64,000 nucleotides of DNA from Patiria pectinifera (taxonomy: Eukaryota > Echinodermata > Asteroidea > Valvatida > Asterinidae). A model generated the notes under the pieces. It made no database searches. It saw only the letters and a list, made by a program, of their open reading frames with translations, and had not been told where the DNA came from. The stretch is from assembly GCA_029964075.1 (NCBI GenBank), contig CM057148.1, positions 31,055,916 to 31,119,915 of the forward strand. The letters run 5' to 3'. The position numbers and the translations under genes are program-made. Shown piece by piece: positions 25,041 through 35,509 of this stretch; within the stretch, counting starts at the first letter, position 1; every line of letters starts with the position of its first letter.

Positions 25041-25499
25041 CATTATGATTTTTTTTATCAATAATATGCCCTGAATATGCATGAACATAAAATCGTGACG
25101 TCATTTCGAACTTTGCATACTAGTATGATAAACTACATACCCACCAAGTTTCATGACAATTGGACCTTTCCTTATATGAGTTTTGAAAAATCGCATTTTG
25201 ATGACGTCATGATGACGTCACACATTTTTCAAGTTTTGTGCGAATAGCTATTACATAACAGACTAAATGCAAAAAAGAATTTTGCATTTTGCATGTTGCA
25301 TTCGGGAGATATGGCTAAAAGGTCCAAAAAAATAAATATTCATGTAAAATCTCAGGATGACGTCATCATGACGTCACCTCATTTTTAATCTATAACACAT
25401 CCTGGTATAGCCACACACCAGGTTTAAACCCAATCGGACTTACATTAGATATAAGACTTCACAATATGTACGTAAATTTTCAAAAATCAATAAAAAAAA

Positions 25500-26352
25500 T
25501 AAGGTGATGACGTCATCGTGACGTCATAGTCTTGGCATAATTTTTGTATGAGGGTCTTCCTTGGCTGTAACTTTGATGACGATTCCAGATCGCCAAGTTA
25601 TAAAAATGGTGGCTTGAAAACGTGTACAAAGTCAATGGGTTAAAAATCCCACAGCAGAAAAACTGCACCTTTAAATACGTGATTTGCCTTGAAACTGAAA
25701 CATTTTTATAAAATATTACTTGATATTCTGACTCTTGGGAATATTTTCAATCAAATGGCAAACGTAAAAAAATACGATTTCTTTTTCCTTCTCATAGTAA
25801 TTCTCAGCCGAAGTTCAGAACTACTCAGTAAGATATATCAGTGTTGTATAGGAAAAGACTTGTGGAAAAAGCTGTGTACAAAGTCTATGAGAAAAATTAA
25901 TTATTCATGAATCCATAATAAATCACTTGAAGATGACGTCATCATGATGTCGTAGTCTTGGCATAATTTTTGTATGAGGGTCTTCCTTGGCTGTAACTTT
26001 GATGACGATTCCAGATCGCCAAGTTATAAAAATGGTGGCTTAAAAAAGGGGAAAAGTCAATAGGTTAAAAATCCCACAACAGAAAAACTGCACCTTTAGA
26101 TGCGTGATTTTCCTTTAAACTGAAACATTTTTATAAAATGTTCCTTGCTATTCTAACTCTTAGAAATATTTTTCAATCAAATGACAGGCGTAAAAAAATA
26201 CGATTTCTTTTTCCTTCTCATAGTAATTCTCAGCCGAAGTTCAGAACTACTCAGTAAGATATATCAGTGTTGTATAGGGAAAGACTTGTGGAGAAAGCTG
26301 TGTACAAAGTCTATGAGAAAAATTAATTATTCATAAATCCATAATAAATCAC
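25500..26352 (+). repeat. Two-copy tandem duplication, period about 426 bp
   Basis: The block beginning CTTGGCATAATTTTTGTATG occurs at 25531 and again at 25957 and stays close to identical for the whole period. Each copy opens with a TGACGTCA-type palindrome pair. Confidence 0.85.
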
Positions 26353-27702
26353 TTGATGACGTCACCATGACGTCACTCTTTGGGACACATCTTGGCTATA
26401 GGGACTATGCTTATGCCAACTTTCAATGATATCTGACAAAGATTAATGCCAAAAGTGCTATAATACGTCCCGGTCTATGCGCATGCATGAACATAAAATC
26501 TGTCAAAGTTAGCCGAAAATCGGCTAAAACGGTCACTGTGGACAGGATTTGACCTCAGCAACACGTGCGCTGCAGGCTCACTGACATACGATGTATGTGC
26601 CGATGTACAACGTACGTGCATGTACATGTACATGTACATTGTGGACGTCCTGTCCTGTGCATGTTTTGAAGCAGAGGTATTGTCAAGGTGAAGTTTTAAG
26701 CGTGCGCAGGGTATGTTCGAGTTCGCTTATCGCCTCGAAACTTTGAAATAGTTTAGACCTACCCTTCAATCAACAATTAAAGTAAAAACAAATATAAAAA
26801 CTGCCATGGTTGATTTTTCAGGAATTTTCAAATGAAAAAGGGTCTTTTCATTATAACTTTCGGTCTGATGACGTCATTCGCCTAAACCTTCGCACACGTC
26901 TTAAGGTGGTCAAGGTCATTATATACACCGATATTTAGGCGATTCCGACAAACTTCGCCACAGACATCTATTCAAAATACATTTTTTAAATTTTCAACCT
27001 GTCGCTAGAGGGCGCTCGAAGATTGCATGACGTCATCAGTAGATGATTTGAAGAATACTATCAGCCAAGAGACCAACACCGTTAAGAGCAAGTTCATATC
27101 TGTTACCACTGTCAAATAATAAGCCACTTCCGGTTTTGGCCTTTTTCGACCGGAAGCAAGGGTCACGTGATTTCACGCACACTAAATGAAATAAAGACCT
27201 TAACCTATTAAATATTCAAAAATCAATAATAATTAGTCGATGACGTCACCATGACGTCAATCTTTGGGACACATCGATGCTATAGGGACTATGTTTATGC
27301 TAAGTTTGAATGATGTACGGCAAAGATTAATCCCAAAAGTGGCACTGAGAAGAAACGTGCACAAAGTCAATGGCATTTGAAGTGGAACAAAAAGAAGAAG
27401 AAGAAGAAGAAAGAAAAAAAAAACAGAACAAAAAGAGACGCTTTTTCGCAAAATTGCGAAAAAGCCCCCCCCCCCCCAAAATGAGAACAAAAACAAAGGC
27501 TTTTTCGCAAAATTGCGAAAAAACCAAAAAAAATCAGAAAAAAAAGAAAGGCTTTTTTGCATACTTTTTCGCTTTTTCGCATACTCGTATACTTCGAGTA
27601 CATGACACAAATGTTTATAACCCTAATCTACCTCATATTAATTGCAGAAGCAACAGTAATTAAGCTTTAGGCGGCCCTCGTTATGTCTTGCCTAATGTTT
27701 AT
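26353..27702. other. End of the TGACGTCA repeat field and left flank of the Polinton
   Basis: More GATGACGTCACCATGACGTC pairs (26355, 27239), an ACATGTACATGT run near 26620, then A/GAA-rich and TTTTTCGCAAAATTGCGAAA simple palindromes (27430-27590). CTAAT at 27692-27696 may be the original branch-point region of intron 2. Confidence 0.55.
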
Positions 27703-27707
27703 CATCT
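27703..27707 (+). repeat. Left target-site duplication CATCT
   Basis: CATCT just outside the left terminal inverted repeat; the same five bases follow the right end at 44777-44781. Confidence 0.75.
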
Positions 27708-27830
27708 AGAAGGTATAAGGGGCGGGTACCAGACTTTACCATAGGTGTGGGTGGGGGTATAGGATCAATATTTTAAAATAAAAGCCTTTTTTTGACCTGC
27801 AAGGTTGGAGGACACCGGGCCAAAACCCCA
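27708..27830 (+). repeat. Polinton left terminal inverted repeat
   Basis: About 123 bp pairing with 44653-44776. Strongest block: CATAGGTGTGGGTGGGGGTA, then GGATCAATATTTTAAAATA, CCTGCAAG and GTGGAGGACACC-like sequence. Roughly nine in ten bases agree in the outer 80. Confidence 0.88.
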
Positions 27831-28004
27831 TTCTCCCACCAGACAAAACCCTCAGGAGAGGGAGAGGGAAGGGCGACAAAATATGCCCAAATATCTCTTG
27901 TATTGAAGATCTCTCTCACTGGCCGATGTGTCTAATTGCTTATAAATCCAAAAGTCTGACCTCTTGTAAAAAAAAAATTAAAAAATATATTGATATATAT
28001 GTAA

Positions 28005-28166
28005 ATGATGAATACGATCAGACCAATCGTTAAAGGGTATTCTAGATGGAATAAAGCAATGCTGCGTGATTACATTCAGCGATATAAAATACAGTACAAT
28101 CGAAATGTTTATCTTTCTCGAAAAGTCTACATGGACGGGATAAAAAAACTACGGAGCTCTATTTAA
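28005..28166 (+). CDS. Short basic ORF just inside the left terminal repeat
   Basis: 53 codons from ATG to TAA, rich in Lys, Arg and Tyr (RPIVKGYSRWNKAMLRDYIQ near the start, then YLSRKVYMDGIKKLRSS). The segment RWNKxxLRDYIQRY looks like a small helical DNA-binding (SAP-like) module, which is only a guess. It directly precedes the polymerase remnant on the same strand and may be a separate gene or the torn-off N-terminus of the polymerase protein. It is unbroken. Confidence 0.45.
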   Translation: MMNTIRPIVKGYSRWNKAMLRDYIQRYKIQYNRNVYLSRKVYMDGIKKLRSSI

Positions 28167-28170
28167 AAAC

Positions 28171-30486
28171 TTGAGGAAAAAGACAATACATGAGCCCAAA
28201 CAGATTGTAGACTATTACGATCTAGAATTTGCACCGACAGGTTATAATGGTCGATTTTTGAAAAAAGATTTACTCTCAGCGATTCAAAATTCTAAGCAAC
28301 CTGAATATTTTCAAGAGGCTGAGTTTAGAGCGACGAGGAGATTCAGAAACAACTTTAGAAACTGGGAAGTGATTCCTAGACTTTTTAACGACGATTTAGT
28401 CAAGTTTTTTGATACGCACAAAGATCAAATTGTAAATAAAATCAAGTCGGAATTGAAAGAGCTAAGAGGTTTAAAAGTAGAACTTGTGATCAAAATAAGA
28501 TACGAAAAAACAAACCGGATGGTACGATCGAAACGATTGAAGCTATTCATTTTAGCGATCAGAAAGTCGCTTTAAATTAAAGTCAAATAAAACAGGTTTT
28601 AAAAGAAGACATCGACCAGTTATTTAGAAAGGATGAAAGGTATACGAATCAAGGATCAGGTTTGGGTTTTAAAAAAGATAATGGCCTTGTACATCAACAT
28701 CAACAGGTTTAATCCCGTGAGGGGTAGTTCTTTCATAGACCTTACCGAAATGTATCAAACAGAAAACGGCGATGATAAACATTAAAAACAAAGACGACGA
28801 GTGTTTGATATGGTGTTTGAGAGCGGCTCTTGGCTTGTACACGGATAAAGTAAAGAATTAAAAAAAAAAACAATCCTAAATATAAACTTCATAAAGAAGA
28901 ACCGGTTGTATACACGAAAGGCGACGGACTCAAATTTAACGGCGTAGATTTTCCAACACCGATCAACCACATACCAAAGATAGAAAGACAAAATAATTTA
29001 ACGATAAACGTAAACGGTTATGAGGGGGAAATATATCTATTAAACGTGTCTAAAAACTACAAAGCAGAGTCACAACCTATCGATCTGTTTTTTTTTTTGA
29101 GGGCGACAAGATTAATTTACAATATTACAAATGGTAAAAGTAAGAAATATTTGTGTCGAGGGTGTCTGGGTTATTATAGAACGCAAATAAAATTATAAAG
29201 ACACATGACCGATTGTAATGGCATAGATACACATCCGTCAAAGATTGTATTTCCTACCGCTATTCGAAAATACATAAAAAGAGAGTGGATAGTCGACGAA
29301 AACGATGTGCCAATATGACAATTTAAAAACTGCAGGTTTAAACAAAAAGCACCATTTGTAGTTTACGCCGACTTTGAATCGATATTAGAAAAAAAACCGC
29401 ACGATAAAAAGGAAAACACGCAAAAGATTGACATTCACAAAGCTAGCGGTTATTCGTTGGTAGTAGTTAAATGTGACGGTAACAATGTGTATCAAGAGAC
29501 TTACAGAGGCAAAGACGCAAAGACTCGTTTAATTTTATGGCGTCTTCGTTGCATAGATTATCTAAAGCTTGTCCAAGAGAGTCGTTTAAAGTACTCAGAG
29601 AACATTTAAATCGTCAAAACATCGACTCGTTGTTACAAAAAGGAGTTTATCCATACGAATACATGACTCGTTTTACAGATTTCAAGAGTTAAGCCTACCC
29701 CCCATCGAACAATTTTACAGCAGCCTTAAGGACGAAAATATATCGAGAGGACTACGACAGAGCTAAACTGACGTGGAACGAGTTTTACGTCAACAATTTG
29801 GGGGAATATCAAGATTTGTACGTCACTAGCTATTACTGGCTTGCGTATTTGAAAACTTTAGGCAAACATTTATTACAAACTACGCATTAGATCCAGCTAA
29901 TAACTACATAGCACAAGGATTGCCGTGAGACACTCGGAAGTTAAACTCGAACTATTGCAAGACGTAGACAAACATTTATTTTTTTGAAAAAGCGAAACGC
30001 GGAGGGATATCGAGCGTGGGTGGTATGAGATACCACACAGCTAACAACAAATACCTACCCGACCATAATCCATAATCCAAACGAGCCGTCGAGTTACATC
30101 ACCTACCTTGAGGCAAACAATCTATTCGGCTGGGCTATGAGTCAATACCAACCGTACAAAGATTTTAAATGGGCACCCTCGAAACCCTTTACCGCGGAAA
30201 AAAAATATTATCTCTCAGGAAAACGTCAAACACTGGTTACTGTTTTGAAGTAGATTTAGAATACCCAGACGATCTTCACAATCTGCACACCGATTACCCC
30301 CTAGCGCCAGAAAATATCGTCATACCCAAAGAATGGATGTCTGATTATCAAAACGAGTTATTGTTTACCGAACCTAGTAGCAAAGTGCAAAAATTAACGT
30401 GTACCCTTAATCCTAAACAAACAAAAAATGTTTTGCACTACATCACGATGTAGTTGTATCTCAAACTCTGTTTGAAACTTTAAAAG
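28171..30486 (+). pseudogene. Protein-primed family B DNA polymerase of the Polinton, broken
   Basis: This enzyme replicates Polinton DNA. The N-terminal region is open for 134 codons (EVIPRLFNDDLVKFFD, ending 28575), then continues in pieces. A segment with MALYININ and NPVRGSSFIDL begins near 28680. A zinc-finger-like CRGC lies near 29157. The exonuclease motif YADFE is at 29364-29378. The polymerase motif A region (YLEANNLFGWAMS, 30104-30142) has Glu (GAG, 30110-30112) where catalytic Asp is expected. The region GYCFEVDLEYP and HTDYPLAPE lies near 30235-30315. Many frameshifts and stops separate these. The frame ends at HRALQFKQMPW (30522), where it runs straight into the capsid gene, so the palm motifs B and C are deleted. 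Confidence 0.88.
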
Positions 30487-30522
30487 GTGCATCGAGCGCT
30501 ACAATTTAAGCAAATGCCTTGG

Positions 30523-31909
30523 ATGGCATCTTACATCAGCAGGCTATTAAAAATACCCAGATATATCAAGGGTGAGAGAAAAGAGGTGGTCAACACCCAC
30601 AATAATCCTAATAGTATATCGGCGGGGCAAACGCTGAGGGTCAAGTTTCCTCAATTGGGCGTGGACGATGTGATCGTACCCGGCACTTGTAAACTAGCTT
30701 CCTCTTTAGAACTCGACATTGGAAGCGACGACTATAGAACCATTTTTGGTAATTTGGCCAGAAATTTACTCAGCGAAATCAGCGTTAGACTTCAAGGTAA
30801 CGAAATCGTGAGTTATCGTCACGCCGACGTGTTTCACAACTTTAAAGACAATTGGCTCAACAACTCGACGACTCGAAACATGGCGTACTCGGGCATAGAA
30901 AAAGAAAACGTGTCTAAACTAAGAACGGGTGCTCAAGATGCTAACGCGGGCGCCAACAACGGTAAAGATAAAGCTATCGCGGATGCCTATGGTAACAGAT
31001 ATTGTATTCCGCTGGACATTGACATACTGACTTCGCATCACCCTTTTTACCCCAGCGGTTTAAAACAACCCATCAGGAGTCTCAAGTGTATTTTGTTTTT
31101 GTTTAATGATCCCCCAGTCAAATATCCGCAGCGATTTTACAATCCAAAAATAACCAAAACATCGGTGACCGTAGAAGGTAAACCCAATCAACTCTGCAGT
31201 CAAGGCATGTTACAGTATCAACACTGGAACGAAATAAGCCAGTTCTTTGGAGACCGAAAGCGGGCGCGGAGTGGCCAAAGACTTAAATTTGAAGGGTTGT
31301 GACCTCGCAGACTACCTAAGGCCAAAAAAAAAAAGTCTCCGGTTTCTGGTATGGAGCTTGCCCCAAAAGTGGTGCGGCGACGCGGCTTTTTTTTTTTTTT
31401 ACCTGTTTTTTTTTTTTTTTGGCTTCAAATGTCGGCTGATGACTGCAAATGGTGCCCGACTAAACTTAGTGCAAATATATGGGAGTCCAGAGAGGCAACA
31501 TAAATCTTATTCTCGATCATAACCCCATCTAAAAACACGTTAAAATTGTGCAGCAGCAGAATTCCAGTCAAACCAGTGAGTTTGGCGGTTTTGAAACATC
31601 ATCTTGTATTGAAAAAAAAACTTTTTCATTTTGCCGACGCGCATTGCTACGGCGACGCGCGCGCATACCAGAAACCGGAGACTTTTTTTTTTTGGCCTAA
31701 AAGACGCGTACGGTCTGTGGCTCGATTTTAGAAGTAACGACGACAATTCCGCTCACGGATCTGGTAGGAAACTTGCAGACGGAGGAGACATTAACGTTCA
31801 ATTTAACAGAGAAGCCGAAAGCCAAGGTGACCTCAGAATGTACGTCTTTGTGGTGATGGATGCTCAATTGAACTTGGAAGACGGGAAGTTTAAATCTCTG
31901 TTAAGTTAA
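30523..31909 (+). pseudogene. Polinton major capsid protein (double jelly-roll type), split by a MITE
   Basis: This is the building block of the virion shell. The frame starts at ATG 30523, in frame with the residual polymerase codons upstream. Recognisable parts are NTHNNPNSISAGQTLRVKFP near the N-terminus, DDVIVPGTCKLA, ISVRLQGNEIVSY, DAYGNRYCIPLD, HPFYPSG and, at the C-terminus, MYVFVVMDAQLNLEDGKF. A frameshift lies near 31250, and a 378-bp PIF/Harbinger-like MITE (31320-31697) separates the last 70 codons. If the MITE is ignored the frame continues, so the insertion hit an otherwise readable C-terminal part. The family call rests on the N-terminal half and the VMDAQLN tail, typical of capsid genes of animal Polinton/adintovirus-like elements. 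Confidence 0.85.
31320..31697. mobile_element. MITE in the capsid gene, PIF/Harbinger-like, TAA target duplication
   Basis: 378 bp with inverted ends GGCCAAAAAAAA and TTTTTTTTGGCC, continuing as GTCTCCGGTTTCTGGTAT and its inverse. The trinucleotide TAA flanks both sides (31317-31319, 31698-31700), as expected for PIF/Harbinger elements. It has no coding capacity. An inverted second copy lies at 54520-54885. Confidence 0.88.
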
Positions 31910-31910
31910 A

Positions 31911-32473
31911 ATGACACAGCCGCATTGCGCTTTAATCGTCGGCAAAACAAATTCGGGTAAAACCAAATGGAGTTTGGATCTGTTAGAGTCAAACTATAAA
32001 AACGTATTTGAAGCGATAGTCATCATTTGCCCCACCGTCTTTAAAAATAAAACGAATTGTACAAGATGAGGCTCAACGAAGCGATCGATTTTTACAGGAA
32101 AGTATTTGAAGGTGTTGCAACGTTGTTTATCGTGGACGATTGCTCCTCGGATCAAGAGATTAAATATTGTAAAAAGACGTGCGCGTTAAGCAAGATGGCG
32201 TTTAGCGGAAGACACGTAAATCACAGCTGTTAGTTATTGACTCAAAAGTACAATAGCATTTTAAAAGATTATTGAGAAAATATGGCTTGGTTAGCGTTGT
32301 TTTACTGCAAGGATAAAACAACTTTTGATCAAGCGTTAGACGAAAACGACGTCGTACCCATTAAAGAACGCGATCACATAAAACGACGTTTGAGAGATGT
32401 GAAATATAGTAAATTAGTCGTGTACACTGAACCTCCAGTTAGTTACGAGCTACTTGAATTAATAGCTAGGTAA
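31911..32473 (+). pseudogene. Polinton DNA-packaging ATPase (A32/FtsK-like), broken
   Basis: This protein would pump the genome into capsids. ATG 31911 starts two bases after the capsid stop. Walker A is GKTNSGKT near residue 11, in the context ALIVGKTNSGKTKWSLDLL. The first open part ends at a TGA near 32068. Walker B is LFIVDD near 32127-32144, followed by ALSKMAFSGRHVNHS. A stop near 32230 interrupts the sensor region, where the family has a conserved Gln-like motif (LLTQKYNSILKDY). The last part is open to 32473 with LDENDVVPIKERDHIKRRL. The stretch between Walker A and B is shorter than in related ATPases, so an internal deletion is likely. Confidence 0.87.
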
Positions 32474-32529
32474 TCAACAATTAATAGCTAGGTAATCAAC
32501 AAGCTACTCAGCTGACTACAGCTAGGTTT

Positions 32530-32711
32530 TTAACTTGCTTTTAGTAAATGATAGCAGTATTCGAGTACTTACAATTGTTGGCTATTATAATCATATCTCT
32601 TAATCTATCGCTTTACACTTACAAGTATAAACGTTACCGCACTATCATCTACAACGTAGCATCTAGTTACATTCTTTCAGTTATGCTCAAATTGAACTCG
32701 CTTTTAACTAA
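32530..32711. other. Short gap in the Polinton
   Basis: A duplicated 25-bp phrase TAATAGCTAGGTAATCAACA occurs twice at about 32459-32502. Then comes a short hydrophobic frame (QLLAIIIISLNLSLYTYKY near 32570) that may be a torn small membrane protein. Confidence 0.35.
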
Positions 32712-33248
32712 ATGGAGGACGTAATACTTGCATTAAGCGCACCCCGTTCCACCGATTAAAACACAGAACATAAAGTTCGTTTGTGCGGTGTAGTAGCAGC
32801 CGGAAACTCTAGAAAGTACTTGGGGAAAGAGTACACCGTTAAAAAATATCGAAGCACTTGACAGTAAAAAACTCGAAAAGCTGTATCATCTGTACGAAAC
32901 TAAATTTGAAATGAAATCGTTACAAATGTTGGCAAATACAGTTTAAGTCTATTTTTGAGAGTGTTATCCGTTGTTACCTCCGTACAAGTTTATGGATATA
33001 ACTTCACTATAGATTTTGAAGAAGAACTCACCAACGACTTGAGTTCCGATCCTATTATAAGCGTGAGTATGGCTGGTATGTTGAGAGACGTTTGTTACAA
33101 GTACGGAATTTTTATATTACCCTTGATAGCTACGATTATCACAACAAAGCATTTGAAATTTAACAAAACTAATATAATAAGTGGAAGATACAAAAGCAGT
33201 GACAGCAACGCCGACGGTAACGAGAGTGACCAAGGCTTAAAATCCTAA
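32712..33248 (+). pseudogene. Polinton protein of unknown function with a membrane segment
   Basis: A first short frame from ATG 32712 (MEDVILALSAPR) is interrupted by several stops. From 32955 a 97-codon frame is open, with VQVYGYNFTIDFEEELTND and then an apolar stretch YGIFILPLIATIITTKHL that could span a membrane, followed by a polar tail ending at 33248. I do not recognise the family. Position between the ATPase and the structural genes suggests a virion or membrane-associated component. Confidence 0.45.
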
Positions 33249-33251
33249 ACG

Positions 33252-33690
33252 AATACAGCAGGGTAAAGCTTTAGCCGAGCACAATAGACAGATGAAATTA
33301 AAATTAGCAAAATTGGATGTAACATCGGACGACGCTACGAGCTCACCGGATTACAACTCTTGGGCGATGTGGGGGGCTGTAAAAGTAAGACAACTGCACC
33401 GGTGGTACAGCCAGTGCCTACAGTTACGCAACACACTACACCCAGGGCCTCCAAAACGCTGGAATGGAATAAACAACAATTTAAAAATGTTATATTAAAA
33501 ACGATGAGTAATTTTGACACCAGCGGAGTAGCGAATACGACTTATCACGGAGCCGTCATAGGCGGTCTTTCGATAGCAAACTAAGCGTAGAAAATGCGGG
33601 TAAATTGACAGGTATTATAAGTGGAGCTCTAGCCACGCAAAATTGGTTGGTGACCCAGGGTATACTACCGGGCAGTATCGTCAAAACAAC
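33252..33690 (+). pseudogene. Polinton small-protein region, broken
   Basis: Frames here continue one another: GKALAEHNRQMKLKLAKLDV and NSWAMWGAVKVR (about 33262-33390), then a proline/threonine-rich part (APVVQPVPTVTQHTT), an ending with KTLEWNKQQFKNVIL and NTTYHGAVIGGL (to 33584), and a last piece with KLTGIISGALATQNWL (to 33692). At least two frameshifts. These probably represent one or two small membrane or virion proteins; not recognised further. Confidence 0.45.
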
Positions 33691-33716
33691 GTAATTTAAA
33701 TGGCTTTATAAAATAA

Positions 33717-33848
33717 ATGGATGAAGGAGGATTTGAGATAGATCCCCCTGACCATAACAAAGATGAAGATGATGAAGCAGAGACCAATCTAGATGACACT
33801 TTTGATACTCTACATACACCCATCCCCACTACCGACATAGTGTTTTAG
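33717..33848 (+). CDS. Short acidic ORF, 43 residues
   Basis: Unbroken from ATG 33717 to TAG 33846-33848, rich in Asp and Glu (EIDPPDHNKDEDDEAE). It follows the small-protein region in the same orientation and meets the converging minus-strand pseudogene that starts at about 34657. No family recognised; it may be the torn end of a larger protein. Confidence 0.4.
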   Translation: MDEGGFEIDPPDHNKDEDDEAETNLDDTFDTLHTPIPTTDIVF

Positions 33849-33869
33849 ATCGAGGAAGAAGCATGGTCA

Positions 33870-34657
33870 CCAATGCTTGCGTCGATGATTTTTACGATAA
33901 AGTTTCACGACAAAATTTAAAGGCGTTCTGGCATACTGCAGAAAGTCTTGAAATTGATCGATACTCGTTTCCATGTTGTCTTCCGCGTTGATGATGTTTT
34001 CAACGATGACGTTAAATTGTCTCTGAGCATTTAATCCGGTGCCCGCTCGTTTTTGTTTGAGCCTGCGTAACTAGTAAAGCATACACGTAAGATCTGATCG
34101 ATTCGTTGATCTTTATGATTCCCGTGGGGTTAAACGAACTCGTGTCGGGTATAAAATCTAACCAAGCCTTTTGTATTGATTGATTTTGTTCGATGTAAAT
34201 AACCGTCCAAGGAACGTAACGACTTCCACTCTTTTTAGGACTATCTAGACCGTGATAGCCGCCGTAAAATCTAGAGCGTTAAATGCGTCATCTCCCGGTA
34301 AAGGAGCGGCAAGGCCGTACATGATCTCCCTGACAGTAAAATATAAATGAAAGTTAAAGATGGCCCAAACGTAACGGTTGCTCGCGTTTAAAAGATCTGC
34401 AGTCTACATCCTCGTCCGTTTCAACGTAAGGCAATTGATAGTCCGAGGTTCAGTCGGGAAACAAGTTTAAAAACCCATTGGTATTATTAACTATGACCTC
34501 CAGTTCACTGGGTTTAGTGCTGTTCAAAAACTTAACCGGGGATGCAGCTTGATGCGTTTGTCTGATGGCCTTAGCCACATTTTGATTCACTTGTCTTCTT
34601 ACCGTATCAGCTGTCGATTGTATCTCTTCTTTTTTTTTTTAACATAAAGTCACTCAT
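33870..34657 (-). pseudogene. Minus-strand Polinton gene of unknown function, broken
   Basis: Read on the minus strand from 34657, the N-terminal part is charged and helical (RRQVNQNVAKAIRQTHQAA, then SPVKFLNS). A stop follows, then in other frames KKSGSRYVPWTVIYIEQNQ, IQKAWLDFIPD, NPTGIIKINESIRSYVYALL and a scrambled end near 33870. Long readable segments on this strand, against short ones on the plus strand, show the coding direction. Stops and frameshifts number at least four. Opposite orientation to its neighbours is common in Polintons. The product may be a virion protein. Confidence 0.55.
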
Positions 34658-34695
34658 TATTTAGTTTCAGTTTTAATATAAAAAGACTTAAATAA

Positions 34696-34983
34696 ATGCA
34701 TTCGTTTCATTTGTTTCAAAAGGAGCAGACATTGAAATTAGAAGACGTCGTAGATAATCTAAATGGTCAAAAATCTGTACGCGTAAAAAGAGTGTTGTTT
34801 AACGCCGGATATTTGTTTGTTTTATTTCCATTCATACTTCAAACATACAATGAATATAGATTAATGATCAAAACAATGTGTATCAAAATAGAAAAAAGCA
34901 GAACAATACAGCATGAATGGGGGTGGCATCCAGAGAAGGACTGGCCTTCTGTAGTGGAGCACCCGAGACTGCGGTCAAAGTAA
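34696..34983 (+). CDS. Unassigned 95-residue ORF
   Basis: Open from ATG 34696, with LEDVVDNLNGQKSVRVKRVL, then an apolar stretch (YLFVLFPFILQTYNEY) and a charged end. It starts 39 bases from the divergent minus-strand gene, so the two may share a promoter region. The 3' part beyond about 34900 may already belong to the inserted LINE fragment. No family recognised. Confidence 0.35.
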   Translation: MHSFHLFQKEQTLKLEDVVDNLNGQKSVRVKRVLFNAGYLFVLFPFILQTYNEYRLMIKTMCIKIEKSRTIQHEWGWHPEKDWPSVVEHPRLRSK

Positions 34984-34989
34984 ACTACA

Positions 34990-35508
34990 TGTATTTGGAA
35001 TAATGCAAACAATGAGATCCCAGGTAGAGTTTATAAATGTAGTAAGTTCGAACATAAAGTGAGCGCATACAAAAACATAAAAGTTGTATACATAAAGGAG
35101 AAAAAAAAATAGGGAAAAAGGAATTAACGTCTTGCTGAATGTAGGCACGAGTAGCAGTTAAGATTTGTACAAACAAAATCATTGTACTTATTTAAATAGA
35201 ATTCCTTGAGGTGTTTAACAAAAGGTTTTTGGATGAACTGACCAGAAGAAGTCTAAGTTGATCAGGAAGACCATTAACAATTCGAGGCAAAATATTACGG
35301 TAATTAGCTGATGTTATGTCCAGTCTAAATGTACTACTACAATGAATACAATTACTTTGTCTTGTAGAATAATGGTACAAGTCCTGGTTTAGTGGGAAAA
35401 AAGACTGATGGCTTAAATTCTCAGGAAGTAGTTTATGAAAGTAATCGTAATAATGAGTAACAATTTGAATATTTCCAGCGCCACGGAGATCGATTGGTTT
35501 TCGCAAAT
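34990..35508 (-). mobile_element. LINE 3' fragment (reverse-transcriptase ORF C-terminus)
   Basis: A minus-strand frame of 104 residues (35192-35506) has the layout of the extreme C-terminus of LINE ORF2 proteins: YFHKLLPENLS, then HYSTRQS, FRLDITSANYRNILP and IVNGLPDQLR. Viral coding resumes right after it (about 35510). It is therefore probably a 5'-truncated LINE insertion, with its 3' end towards 34990. The exact clade and target duplication are not resolved. Confidence 0.55.
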
Positions 35509-35509
35509 A

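Noticed and set aside
27257..27663. ORFs rich in Phe or Lys
   Set aside because: Arise from GAA/TTC runs and TTTTTCGC palindromes.
33863..33990. Plus-strand ORF opposite the minus-strand Polinton gene
   Set aside because: Short; the minus strand has much longer readable segments here.
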